This document shows, one piece after another, positions 17,801-25,638 of a stretch of DNA of 64,000 nt (the stretch's first letter is position 1; every line of letters begins with the position of its first letter). A program made the position numbers and the translations under genes. The notes below the pieces were generated by a model. It was not told where the DNA came from. It worked only from the letters and a program-made list of their open reading frames with translations, and ran no database searches. The DNA comes from an uncultured Corynebacterium sp. (GTDB taxonomy: Bacteria > Actinomycetota > Actinomycetes > Mycobacteriales > Mycobacteriaceae): positions 1 through 64,000 of the forward strand of contig NZ_CAMQAZ010000013.1 in the NCBI RefSeq assembly GCF_946998835.1. Direction: 5' to 3'.

Positions 17801-18767
17801 TGCTTGCCGACGTCAGCTGTATCGAGATGACCATGTTGGAGACCAAGCGTGACAGGGTAGTCAGGCTGGTGAGATACGTAGCAAATGCCACGAACGTGCC
17901 CAGGGTAATATGCCCGTTGATAGCGAGCCAGCCGCCGACAGCGATGTTTCCCACGAGGGACAATTGCGGCAATGATTGCAGTGCCGGTTGGAACCGAGCG
18001 CTGAGTTTAGCTGCGCGCAGGCGGAGGGAATAGAGCAGGGAGGAGTTGCGCTCCATCCTCGCAACTTCGTTGTCGCCCTGCGCAAACGCTTTGACAACGC
18101 GGATGCCCGAAACCGTTTCCTCTACCTGGCCGGCGATTTCGCCAGCTTGCTGTTGTGCCGCCCACGTTGCTGCATGGAGTTTGTCACGCGAATTTACCGC
18201 GATGTACACGATTGCCGGGGTCACTGCCAGGCCGACCAAAGTCAGTGGTAGTGAGAGCGCGAGCATGATGCCGACGGTAATGAATAGCTTGACGACGGAT
18301 CCCAGCGTCAGCGGCAACATTGCCAGCAGCCCGGATACTGCTTGGAGGTCTGAAATTGAACGAGATACAACTTGGCCGGTGTTGACTCGGTCCTGTGCTG
18401 GGCCATCGAGATTCTGCAGGGAGCGAAGGATTTTTAGCCGCAGGTCGTGTTGAACATCGATGGAGAGTTTGCCCGAGAAGAACCTGCGTCCCGCCTGGGC
18501 GACGAAGCGCACCAACGCGATGGCCAGGAATATGGAAATGACTGCCTGTAGGGGAGTTAAAGAAGGCAGCAGCTGTGCCGGGATGCCACCGTCGGAAGAA
18601 CCGATTGCCACATCGATGGCATCTCGAGTGAGCAGGGGAAGTACGGACTCTAAGCCGACGACAACCAGCGCTGCGACTATGACGCTATAGAGCGGTAATG
18701 GCCTGTGAAGAGACTGCTTCCACAAGAACTTCATGGGTGAAGTTCTGCGTGGTTTGCTCTCGGCCAT
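14874..18767 (-). CDS. fused ABC exporter with two TMD-NBD halves
   Basis: The 1297 residues comprise two type-IV exporter halves joined by a Gly/Pro/Arg-rich linker (about 635-705). The first ATPase domain has Walker A GPPGSGKT (about 383), signature LSGGQAQ (about 493) and Walker B ILVLDDATSAID (about 514). The second has GSTGAGKST (about 1089), LSSGQRQ (about 1194) and LLLLDEATATLD (about 1213). The catalytic Glu after Walker B is Asp in the first domain and the second signature is LSSGQ. One ATP site is therefore likely degenerate, as in heterodimeric exporters. Family members move lipids, peptides or drugs. The ATG at 18765-18767 lacks a strong ribosome site. Confidence 0.92.
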   Translation of the reverse strand: MAESKPRRTSPMKFLWKQSLHRPLPLYSVIVAALVVVGLESVLPLLTRDAIDVAIGSSDGGIPAQLLPSLTPLQAVISIFLAIALVRFVAQAGRRFFSGKLSIDVQHDLRLKILRSLQNLDGPAQDRVNTGQVVSRSISDLQAVSGLLAMLPLTLGSVVKLFITVGIMLALSLPLTLVGLAVTPAIVYIAVNSRDKLHAATWAAQQQAGEIAGQVEETVSGIRVVKAFAQGDNEVARMERNSSLLYSLRLRAAKLSARFQPALQSLPQLSLVGNIAVGGWLAINGHITLGTFVAFATYLTSLTTLSRLVSNMVISIQLTSASIDRISDVIDTRPDNHEPTDPLALPDGPVGISFHHVTHTRGGRTLIDDASFSVAPGATLALIGPPGSGKTIATELLGRHYLPDSGTITIDAPSHGISTDTARILSSDVYDAITVVPDTPYLFAGTLRENIAFANPDASQEEIVAAATAAQVNFVDDLPQGWDTAIGERGHNLSGGQAQRVALARAFLARPRILVLDDATSAIDAATELEIFNALTSQLADTTIVIVAHRSSTLEQADHVAIFENGTITGIGTKAELIASHPRFTELMDIDRSAYPEIENLVLDPIDSEDPSPEELWPDEAVLAAISPASGTASRRPGGGTSQMSGRTSGAAGRPGGPGGSGGPGGPGGGGRGRGGGGMGAALANAPATPELLERVRNLPPATETPRVPAAALDNSEPFSLRRLLSYVRGLFISVIALLALIAIADLAFPMLVRYAIDHGISERNEAVLWACAAGGLATVLISWIAVATNAVVTARTGERLLYALRVRCYRHLQSLGINYFEANRSGAIMTRMTTDIDALSSFLQTGLAQGAIATFTLLGVSGLLLATQLSLAAVALATLPIIVVATLVFRRISSRLYKAAREQLSLVNADFQETIGGLREIRMYHRVADIESSFAEESNKYRAIRQQAQMAVALFFPGINFISELATAAVLAVGAQQVAAGTTTAGVLVAFTLYLGMLFGPIQQLSQVFDGYQQAKVGLNRISDLLQTDPMPDHGTADGASRAAAGDLRLDKVTFSYPVVDSDHERPQVLDALDLHITAGETVAIVGSTGAGKSTIIKLFARFYDPVNGVVRASETDIRDFPLNDWRRTLGYVPQESHLFSGTVATNISYGLPNSSHAEIQQAAKNVGALSTIASLPGGFHHPVGPDGRGLSSGQRQLIALARAEMMRPELLLLDEATATLDPATESAILEATDRASRQRSAIIVAHRLATAARANRILVLDHGRIVEDGSHDELLAAGGPYSELWSKYHMGSATV

Positions 18768-18835
18768 GGTGGTACCGCTCTTCCATTGAAAACATCGCTG
18801 AAGGGTAACGTGGGACGGGTAATCGGGTGGAGGAC

Positions 18836-19690
18836 TTACTTATTTTTCTTTTTCTTCGGCCACTTCAGTGCGGAGGGAATAGAGAACCCCGAGGACTCTG
18901 AGCCCTCAGGCGTGTCGGTTTTAGCCGGCAGTTGGCGTTCAAATTCCGACCAGTCTTGGGGCAGCGGGCCCAGAGAAGCGCGGGTAGAGCTAATGAGGCT
19001 ACGGCCGAGTTTTCGGTTTGCCGAGGCTCCGACTGCGGCGCCAATGCCAAATGGCAGTAGCTTGCCAATGATTGCCAAGCGCGCGTTCTTCATCAAGCGC
19101 TTGCGTGCCTCGCGAATCAGCAGCCTGTTTGCTGCTCCCAACTGCGGTACACCAAGCCGTGGCAGCAGGGAATTCACCGAGGTTTTGGTTTGCTTTCGCA
19201 GAGATTCCTCGCCAAGTAAGGAGGCCATGATAGCCGTTCCCTCGGAGCCACTCATGGCTGCAAGGATCAACGTGCGACGGCGCTCTGGGTCGGTGATGTC
19301 AATATTGCGCAGAGTTGCCGAGGCCAATGTATGCCAAGCCGAGGCTTCCAAGAACAACAGTGATTCACCGGTAACCGCAGCCAAGCCTGTAATCATGCCG
19401 ACACCGGGCAGGAATGCGCTGCCACCAGCTGCGCCGCCGGTGCCAGTGACCAGATTGAGATAGTGGGCATCAATACGCTCCTGCACCTGCGCTGGAGTCT
19501 CATCCTTTTTACGCTTGTGCAGGGAACCTACGTAGCCGGTGATGGCCGACGACTGCCAGCTCATCGTCTTATCTAGCGTTTGGATAAGCAGTGTTCCCAG
19601 CTTTCCGGCATCACGTTCGATGGCTTCGGGAGTTGAATTCACCGCATCAGTCACTGGGCGTTGCGAATCCTTCTTCGTCTTTTGGAACAA
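18836..19690 (-). CDS. conserved membrane-associated protein, possibly EcsC-like
   Basis: A protein of 284 residues. A TTG start is chosen because a perfect AGGAGG (19700-19705) lies nine bases upstream; the frame continues upstream to a GTG at 19744 without such a site. A glycine-rich hydrophobic stretch (about 100-140, GTGGAAGGSAFLPGVGM and onward) recalls the EcsC family, but this is a weak match. A second basic hydrophobic segment lies near 205-235, and the C-terminus ends in a Lys cluster. It probably binds or spans the membrane. The role is unknown. It shares the strand with the ABC exporter 70 bp downstream and may be co-transcribed with it. Confidence 0.7.
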   Translation of the reverse strand: MFQKTKKDSQRPVTDAVNSTPEAIERDAGKLGTLLIQTLDKTMSWQSSAITGYVGSLHKRKKDETPAQVQERIDAHYLNLVTGTGGAAGGSAFLPGVGMITGLAAVTGESLLFLEASAWHTLASATLRNIDITDPERRRTLILAAMSGSEGTAIMASLLGEESLRKQTKTSVNSLLPRLGVPQLGAANRLLIREARKRLMKNARLAIIGKLLPFGIGAAVGASANRKLGRSLISSTRASLGPLPQDWSEFERQLPAKTDTPEGSESSGFSIPSALKWPKKKKNK

Positions 19691-19920
19691 AGTAGTAGAC
19701 CTCCTAAAAGGGCTCTGTTGAGAGCCATATGCCTCTATAAACACTACTGAGCTGTGGAAAATTCCGGAATCGGTGGAAAATGGATAGGTGTACGGCGGTT
19801 ACTTGTAGCCGATTGCTGAGACTGCGAAGGGCCACGAATGCAGCGCCGCGGTGACGTGTTGGTAGCTGTTGAGGCCAGAGCAGTGTTCGGCGCATTTTCA
19901 ATAAGAGAAGGGTGAGATTG

Positions 19921-20733
19921 GTGAACAACATCGCGCGAGGTGCCGCATTTCCTTCCGAGTACTCCCAGTTGTTGGCAGACTTTCCCCGCTTTTCCGCGGA
20001 TGTCATGCCTCACGACGGTGCCGCGGAGTGGCAGCTTTCTGCTGAGTCGGTGACTGATGCGATTGAAGCCGGGAGGAAGCTGTTTCCCATGCCCGAAGTT
20101 GAACACGATACTCGATTCCAAGCCCAGCTGTGGTGGTGGTCCATGTGCGGAGCATTGGTGGGGCCATCGCTTGCGTGCATGTTGGTTTCCGATCGGGTGC
20201 CGGTGTGGCAGTGGTCGTCGTGGTTCGCTTTTCTCCGAGACGACTATTGGGTCGGGTTCCAAGCTCAACAGTTTGAAGACATTTCCGCTGAGGATCCGGA
20301 CGAGTTGCGAGAATGTGGCGAGGGGCTGGCCCGCTTCCTGGAGCCGTTGGCTCAAGTCGTTGGAGAAGTCGGAGAAATAAAACCCGCTCCTCTGTGGGCC
20401 GTAGCCGCAGATGCGGTGGCTAACGCAGCAATTGCTGCCGGAAACGAGCTGATGGAGCCCTGGCGCGGAGCGCTTATCGGCAAACATGTCGTGGAAGGGA
20501 TGCAGGGAATACATAAGGTTCCTCTTCCACGCTTTGTGGATTCTTGTGACGGCGAGGTACGCCCCTGGGATGAAGTTGCTGCTGAGTCGCAAGAGGAGCC
20601 GGATTTTGGCGTAGTTACGCATTTGGAGCGAGCCACTTGTTGCATGATCTTTCATTGCCCAGGCGCCGACCTTTGCGTCTCGTGTCCGAAACGCTCGCGT
20701 GAAGAACGACATCAACTCTGGGCACGTTACTGA
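19921..20733 (+). CDS. FhuF-like ferric reductase family protein (2Fe-2S)
   Basis: The protein has 270 residues. Its C-terminus carries the FhuF-type cysteine pattern Cys-Cys-x10-Cys-x2-Cys (C240, C241, C252, C255, with an extra C246), which binds an unusual [2Fe-2S] cluster in FhuF. Family members reduce ferric siderophore complexes in the cytoplasm to free the iron. The N-terminal part fits the all-helical FhuF region (WWWSMCGALVGPSLACML). The GTG at 19921 is preferred because GAGAAGG lies nine bases upstream; a GTG at 19912 would overlap that site. No DtxR box is visible upstream, and no siderophore gene is adjacent. The siderophore importer at 45.3 kb would be a plausible partner. Confidence 0.75.
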   Translation: MNNIARGAAFPSEYSQLLADFPRFSADVMPHDGAAEWQLSAESVTDAIEAGRKLFPMPEVEHDTRFQAQLWWWSMCGALVGPSLACMLVSDRVPVWQWSSWFAFLRDDYWVGFQAQQFEDISAEDPDELRECGEGLARFLEPLAQVVGEVGEIKPAPLWAVAADAVANAAIAAGNELMEPWRGALIGKHVVEGMQGIHKVPLPRFVDSCDGEVRPWDEVAAESQEEPDFGVVTHLERATCCMIFHCPGADLCVSCPKRSREERHQLWARY

Positions 20734-20931
20734 CTGCTCTGTTTGCGGTGTCTGAAAGCCGTCAGACCGCGCCCTTACCGGCCACGTTGCCGACTTCGAA
20801 CTAGAGTCAAGGCTGCCGAAGTCATCTTTTGCAGTGATTGCCGGGGGCATAGGCTGCCCCATGATTGCGCGTTTCTCGCTACGATTGGCTGCGGGTAGAG
20901 GCCAATTATCTTTCAAGGGAGGATTCCACCC

Positions 20932-21777
20932 ATGAGCTTTTTCGAGCAGATTGCTGCGGCACTGGACCGCGAGGGCATTGAAAGCCGTGTCAATGACGAC
21001 ACCCTCTTCGTTCCCATTACCTCTGACCTGGAGGTTCAGTTCGTCACCATCGATGAGAACATCCCGGCCGCCGAAGTTTACGTAGCTGCTGCTGATGTGG
21101 ATGATGAGGACGACGAGTTCGAAGCTGTTCTGGTCTCCGCTGTGTTCTCTGTCGAAGATGCCGTCGCAGCGGTTGCCCACCACGTAGCCACGGACCAGGT
21201 TGTAGGCCTGCTGCGCACTCTGCTCGATGGTGATGATGACCGCATTGCCGATTTGGAGTTTGAGCAGGATCCGGAAGAGGCAACCTTGGTCACCGCGGAA
21301 GTCGGTACCTCGTCGCTGGTTCAGGTTCTGGTCACTGCCCACAACAACCAGCCCAGCGCGCACGTCCGCTTCATCTCTCAGGACGCTAACCTGGACGACA
21401 TCGTTGACCAGGCCATCGCAGAGTTCTGGGACTCTGACACGGAGACGGTTCTCACTGATGATGACCGCCGTAAGATGTTCGCAGACCTCTACGCTGATAT
21501 CCAGACACTGCGCAATGAGGTCCTGGCGCTGGGCGCCTTCAAGGATTTTGACAAGCTGCTGGATGTCCTTGCTCTCGTGGTAGATCGTGCAGAGGAGTGG
21601 GAAGACCAGCTCGCACCTGTCGATGATGGGTATGCGGAGTACATCTACTCGGACCACGTTGCCTCCTTGGAAGATGATGACGAGGACGACGATGATGACG
21701 ACCTCTACGACGACGGTGACTACGACGACGATGACGATGAAGACACCGACGACGATGAAAGTGACGACAACGAGTAG
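20932..21777 (+). CDS. highly acidic cytoplasmic protein of unknown function
   Basis: A protein of 281 residues and extreme negative charge. The first 225 residues form a mixed alpha/beta region with two similar-looking halves (SFFEQIAAALDREGI and later acidic repeats such as VYVAAADVDDEDDEF). It fits the YbjN/type III chaperone-like proteins of actinobacteria in style, but I do not claim membership. The last 45 residues are almost only Asp and Glu. There is no signal peptide or membrane helix. A strong AAGGGAGGA site lies ten bases before the ATG, so expression is probably high. It is convergent with the unknown gene at 21813. An acidic tail like this could bind cations or basic proteins. 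Confidence 0.75.
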   Translation: MSFFEQIAAALDREGIESRVNDDTLFVPITSDLEVQFVTIDENIPAAEVYVAAADVDDEDDEFEAVLVSAVFSVEDAVAAVAHHVATDQVVGLLRTLLDGDDDRIADLEFEQDPEEATLVTAEVGTSSLVQVLVTAHNNQPSAHVRFISQDANLDDIVDQAIAEFWDSDTETVLTDDDRRKMFADLYADIQTLRNEVLALGAFKDFDKLLDVLALVVDRAEEWEDQLAPVDDGYAEYIYSDHVASLEDDDEDDDDDDLYDDGDYDDDDDEDTDDDESDDNE

Positions 21778-21812
21778 CGGTACTGCGACTGTGGGCAGCG
21801 CTGTGACCAGCG

Positions 21813-22367
21813 CTAAGCCGCCGATGAGCGAGGCGAAACGAGCTCGGTAGGACACGGCAGTGGCCGCGCGTCCCGGGTGCCAATCCAGCTATAACGGCGC
21901 CCCGGAAGTGCGAGGTCGGTGCCGTTTTCGTGTATCTTGCTGCCGTCTTGAGCACGATGGAGTGCCTCAGCCACGGCCCGTGTGCGACGGCGGTTTTCTT
22001 CCCGTGTCCGATTTGAGCCGCCAATTCCACGGAGCACTACCTCCGATGAGGATTCCACCTTGATGGAAACGGAGTACATAAACATGGGCTCATCCTTCAA
22101 GATGAAGTATTCCGCGTAGATGTCAGCAAGCTGGGAGACCAGCGCGCGAGGGAGAGTTATCCGGGATGCGCGGACGGTGACCACCGGCCCGTCGGGAAGC
22201 GAGAAGGTGTGATCCAGCGCGCCGGGCGCATGCCTTCGTCCGATGCTGGGGTGGCAGAGTATCGCGCGGATGAGGCCCAGATCTTCCGAGCATTCGGCGC
22301 GATACCTAGCGGATAGTGGGGGAAGGGGCAGACGGCGATGGAAGGGAAATTCGTGTGCTGTGCTCAT
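21813..22367 (-). CDS. unknown protein behind a LexA-type SOS box
   Basis: I do not recognise this protein of 184 residues from the ATG at 22365-22367. A GTG at 22386-22388 would add seven residues. It contains a hydrophobic beta-rich middle (GPVVTVRASRITLPRALVSQ) and a basic region (GGSNRTREENRRRTRAVAEA). Its C-terminus is polar, with no membrane helix or signal peptide. The key context is a near-perfect LexA-binding palindrome at 22413-22428, 46 bp upstream of the ATG. The gene is therefore probably induced by DNA damage. It faces the acidic-protein gene tail to tail. Confidence 0.6.
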   Translation of the reverse strand: MSTAHEFPFHRRLPLPPLSARYRAECSEDLGLIRAILCHPSIGRRHAPGALDHTFSLPDGPVVTVRASRITLPRALVSQLADIYAEYFILKDEPMFMYSVSIKVESSSEVVLRGIGGSNRTREENRRRTRAVAEALHRAQDGSKIHENGTDLALPGRRYSWIGTRDARPLPCPTELVSPRSSAA

Positions 22368-22412
22368 GGCCCACAAGTTATCGAACACCCCGGACTGGTA
22401 GTTTCGAACGAA

Positions 22413-22428
22413 TAGAACAGCTGTTCGA
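22413..22428. promoter_or_regulatory. LexA-type SOS box
   Basis: The 16 bases TAGAACAGCTGTTCGA match the corynebacterial LexA consensus TCGAA(A/C)A-N2-TGTTCGA at every defined position except the second. The inner 12 bases form a perfect palindrome. The site sits just upstream of the minus-strand gene ending at 21813, where a repressor would block its promoter. Two more TCGAAC half-sites flank it at about 22380 and 22404. Confidence 0.7.
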
Positions 22429-22778
22429 TATAGCTTTAGTGCCTGATGTTAATTGGAGTGTGTGGTCAGTAGCCCTCGCCGGGAAATCTTGATTTACGGT
22501 TGTCTACGCTCCCTCGGCCGGTGAAAATCCAGTTTCTAAGTCGTGGTGCTAGCACTAGCCCGAGGGGCTGGCAAAAATCACCCCCGAATCATCAAAGAAG
22601 TTAAAATTTTCCACCTCGGATACTTTCGGCTCTTGCTTCCCTGTTGAACAATCTATTTTGATTTGTAACGCCGGCGAGATGAATGAAGGTAACTTAGTCC
22701 TCGGTGGCGAATTTCACCCTAGCTTTTAAAACTCCCAAGATTCTCAAAGCGGGCGCTAATACACTGTGCCGTACAAGT

Positions 22779-22792
22779 TTTCTGTACAGAAA
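22779..22792. promoter_or_regulatory. 14-bp palindrome upstream of the secreted protease gene
   Basis: TTTCTGTACAGAAA is identical on both strands. It lies 16 bp before the protease start codon and just after a TAATAC that could be a -10 element. This placement fits an operator that controls protease expression. Confidence 0.5.
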
Positions 22793-22808
22793 TGGAGTAC
22801 CGCACACT

Positions 22809-23978
22809 ATGGCCAGTTCGAAGAAGGCAGTCACGTTAACAGCCGCACTGTCGGTAGCGGCGGGCAGCTTCGTACCGGGGATCGCGCAAGCTGGAGTAGC
22901 CCCAGCTGAGGGGGTACCGGCGCAGGTGGCGCCGACAAGCTCGGGCATCGTTATCGGCCCAGGTTCGCCGATGCGTATGCCGTTCCCTAGCAGTCAGAAC
23001 ATTGAGGGCCGTCACATTGAGTCCCCGATGTGCTCGCTGGGAGTTCCAGGCACCGTTGTGGATCAGAACGGCGTTTCGCACCGAGTTATTATGACCGCTG
23101 GCCACTGTGTCGTGGCGAAGGACGAAGACTCCGGCGAGGAGCTCACGGGCCAGTTCTTCATCCCAACCAAGGATGGCGACAAGCTGTTCAGTGGGGATTA
23201 CATGGGCACCGACGTCATGCCCGATGAAGACACCTTCGACGAGAACACTACCGTCCAGGAGTACTTCAACACGCTGTTCAACAGCGCTGACTACGGCATC
23301 GTTGCCGTTCGGGATGACACCAAGACCACCTCGATGTCGCACTCCGTGGATGAGTTCGGCAATGTTCACGGCGAGCCGGTTCAGATTGTCGGTATCGAAG
23401 ATAAGCGCACTCTTGCGCCGATGGAAATTGCTATCGACAACCTTGGTGAGCCGGTGTGCACCGACGGTTCCCGTACCGGTCGCGGCTGTGGTTTCCAGCT
23501 CTTCCGCGTTCGCAACGGCATCTGGGCAATTTCGCCGATTGACCACGGCGACTCGGGTGGAAATGCTTACAATCCGGTGACTCGCGAGGCCATTGGCGTT
23601 AACTCCATGGGCATTGGTCCGCTGAGCCGCTTCCAGCCTATTGATGTCGCTCTCGAAGAGCAGTACGGCATCCCGGACGGCCAGGTCAACGACCGATTCA
23701 AGGTGGAGTCCTCCGCCGAGCCGCAGTCGGAGTTCCGCACGATTGACGAAGACGTTCAATTCACTAAGCAGCACGTCCAGCCGGAGCAGCCGGACCTGGG
23801 AGCGATTGCTGATCTGCTGCCAGAGGACATCGAGCTCCCACCGGAAATCGCGGACATCATTTCGGAAAGCCCAGCTCTGCCGAATCTGACCGCTCAGCAG
23901 GTATCGGGTTCGACCGCTCAGGCAGCTCAGGCTGTCAATGACCTTTCCGCCCAGGCAGGTCTGCCGAACCTGTTCTAG
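22809..23978 (+). CDS. secreted trypsin-like serine protease
   Basis: The 389-residue protein has a Sec signal peptide (1-28, ending AQA before GVA). A chymotrypsin-fold domain follows with His99 (TAGHC), Asp161 (SADYGIVAV) and Ser249 (DHGDSGGNA), all three catalytic residues. Cys75/Cys100 and Cys217/Cys227 could form disulfides. After the protease domain comes an acidic Pro/Glu-rich tail of about 110 residues, which could hold it at the cell surface. The ATG at 22809 is chosen because the signal peptide starts there; GGAG lies 12 bases upstream. Similar secreted proteases are common in skin-associated corynebacteria. Confidence 0.88.
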   Translation: MASSKKAVTLTAALSVAAGSFVPGIAQAGVAPAEGVPAQVAPTSSGIVIGPGSPMRMPFPSSQNIEGRHIESPMCSLGVPGTVVDQNGVSHRVIMTAGHCVVAKDEDSGEELTGQFFIPTKDGDKLFSGDYMGTDVMPDEDTFDENTTVQEYFNTLFNSADYGIVAVRDDTKTTSMSHSVDEFGNVHGEPVQIVGIEDKRTLAPMEIAIDNLGEPVCTDGSRTGRGCGFQLFRVRNGIWAISPIDHGDSGGNAYNPVTREAIGVNSMGIGPLSRFQPIDVALEEQYGIPDGQVNDRFKVESSAEPQSEFRTIDEDVQFTKQHVQPEQPDLGAIADLLPEDIELPPEIADIISESPALPNLTAQQVSGSTAQAAQAVNDLSAQAGLPNLF

Positions 23979-24011
23979 TCAGGTCACCGCAGCTTCGTAG
24001 ATAGGGCGTTC

Positions 24012-24022
24012 GCTTGACGACG
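24012..24022 (+). repeat. intergenic copy of the over-represented 11-mer GCTTGACGACG
   Basis: This copy lies outside any gene, between the protease stop and its terminator. At least eleven more copies lie in the window, listed under findings. It shows that the motif is not only a by-product of codon choice. Confidence 0.7.
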
Positions 24023-24030
24023 CTCGTTGC

Positions 24031-24063
24031 ACCCCTATTCCGCCACAGTGGCGGGGTAGGGGT
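24031..24063 (+). terminator. terminator of the secreted protease gene
   Basis: A long hairpin pairs CCCCTATTCCGCCA with TGGCGGGGTAGGGG, with a three-base loop and two G-T pairs. A TTT follows. It lies about 55 bp after the protease stop codon. Confidence 0.75.
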
Positions 24064-24160
24064 TTAGCTTTCGGTTGTTTGGGTTCAAAAATTTTATAAG
24101 CTGGACCAAGGTATATGCGATAAATGCCTTGCCAAGTTTAGAGTGTTGGGATTTTTCAAG

Positions 24161-25513
24161 ATGAAGAGTTTTTCGACTGATCTGGGTTATGATGATTCGG
24201 ACATAGAGTCAGTTGTTACTTATGCCGAAAAGATAGTGGGAAAGACTCTTCGAGAAACACTTGGCGTTGAGGATTTGGATGACCCAAGGGTGAAGCGAGG
24301 AGCATTTGGTTCAGCGCTGGAGACTCTTTATTTCAAAATTCCTGCTAATAACAGCGCGGAAGCAGATTTCACCAAAATCGGCGTTGAATTAAAAAGCACG
24401 CCCATGAAATTAACCAAAAAAGGTACGTACTCCGCCAAGGAACGTCTGGTCCTGTCGATGATCGACTACTTTTCGCTTCCTGAGGAGCAGTGGGTTGAGT
24501 CGCATCTGTTGGGCAAGATTCACCGCATGTTGCTGGTGGCGTATCTCTTTGAAAAAGATAAAAATCCTGTTGATTACCAGGTTCTACTCGCGAAACTCTG
24601 GGAGCTTTCACAGGACGATATCGTTCAGCTGCGCAGTGATTGGGAATTGATTCAGAAGAAGGTCAGCTTGGGGCAAGCGCATACCATTTCTTCTGGGGAC
24701 ACAATGTACCTGGAAGCCTGCACAAAGGCTGCGAATAGTTCGGTTACGCGGAAACAGCCATTCTCAGATGAGCCTGCGAAGCCTCGCGCCTGGGCATTTA
24801 AGCGGAGTTATATTGATGTCATTCTCAACGGCATGCTTAATGCCCAGGAGATTGAGCGAGAGCAATCAGAAGCAGATATGGATCTGCTTGCGTTGGTAAA
24901 GAAGCGGTTTTCTCCATATATGGGTCGCACGCTCACTAGCTTGGCGGAAGATTTGGGCTACAGCGGTGCGCGCCTCCCTAAACATATTGGCAGCCTTATA
25001 GCTAAGAGTATTCTCGGCGTCGATAAGGAATCTGAAATTGCTGAGTTTGTGAAAGCTGGAATTGTCCCGAAGGTTATCCGCTTAAAGAGGAATGGGCGGC
25101 CCAAAGAATCTCTATCTTTTCCCAGATTTTCCTACGATGACCTGGTGGAACAGGGTTTTGACCAAAGTGAGTTTAATGAACAGTTGGCGCAAAAGTACCT
25201 TTTCGTTGTCTTTCGCGAAGATGAATCAGATGCTGGAGAGTTTCGACTAGCTGACGTAGTGTTCTGGCAAATGCCGGACTATGACTTGGTAGAGGCTCGT
25301 GCATGTTACGACCTAATGCGGGAGCGTGTAATCGGCGGGCGCGCTAGTGAGTCGGTCAAGAGTACGGAAAACCGTTGTTGCCATGTTCGGCCGAAGGCAC
25401 GAAATGCCGCAGATACCGTTGTTACCCCTCAGGGTGAGACTGTGGTCAAAAAGTCTTTTTGGCTGAATGCAAAGTATGTAGGGGACGAGATTCGTCGGGT
25501 TCTAAACCCTTAG
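24161..25513 (+). CDS. Sau3AI/MutH-type type II restriction endonuclease (GATC)
   Basis: A protein of 450 residues. It has the MutH/Sau3AI catalytic region near the N-terminus: a conserved Glu in SALETLYF (E54), Asp69 (AEADFTKIG) and the Glu-x-Lys of VELKSTPMK (E76, K78). The following GTYSAKERLVLSMIDY also matches Sau3AI. The C-terminal half resembles the second, DNA-binding MutH-like domain of Sau3AI. It should cut unmethylated GATC. The ATG at 24161 has GGGA nine bases upstream; a GTG at 24143 is possible. The methyltransferase follows 125 bp later. The region is more AT-rich than its neighbours, suggesting acquisition by transfer. Confidence 0.85.
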   Translation: MKSFSTDLGYDDSDIESVVTYAEKIVGKTLRETLGVEDLDDPRVKRGAFGSALETLYFKIPANNSAEADFTKIGVELKSTPMKLTKKGTYSAKERLVLSMIDYFSLPEEQWVESHLLGKIHRMLLVAYLFEKDKNPVDYQVLLAKLWELSQDDIVQLRSDWELIQKKVSLGQAHTISSGDTMYLEACTKAANSSVTRKQPFSDEPAKPRAWAFKRSYIDVILNGMLNAQEIEREQSEADMDLLALVKKRFSPYMGRTLTSLAEDLGYSGARLPKHIGSLIAKSILGVDKESEIAEFVKAGIVPKVIRLKRNGRPKESLSFPRFSYDDLVEQGFDQSEFNEQLAQKYLFVVFREDESDAGEFRLADVVFWQMPDYDLVEARACYDLMRERVIGGRASESVKSTENRCCHVRPKARNAADTVVTPQGETVVKKSFWLNAKYVGDEIRRVLNP

Positions 25514-25569
25514 CTTCTATAGTAAGCCTGTTCGAATTTCTGGATGGTTTTGGTGAACTTGCAGCCAGT

Positions 25570-25599
25570 TTGATCCGGCCTCTGTGTCATGGTTAGAAT
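25570..25599 (+). promoter_or_regulatory. putative methyltransferase promoter with a GATC site in its -35 box
   Basis: TTGATC at 25570-25575 and TAGAAT at 25594-25599 are separated by 18 bp, in good position for the methyltransferase start at 25639. Bases 25572-25575 are GATC, the expected target of this enzyme. Methylation of its own promoter could therefore adjust its expression. Confidence 0.5.
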
Positions 25600-25638
25600 C
25601 ACTCTGACGTATCAGAACACAGTAGCGATTGGAGAAAC

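Noticed and set aside
19744..21855. Long minus-strand frame opposite the FhuF-like and acidic-protein genes
   Set aside because: It is a shadow of two plus-strand genes with good starts. The repeated Val-Ile runs are the antisense of Asp/Glu codons.
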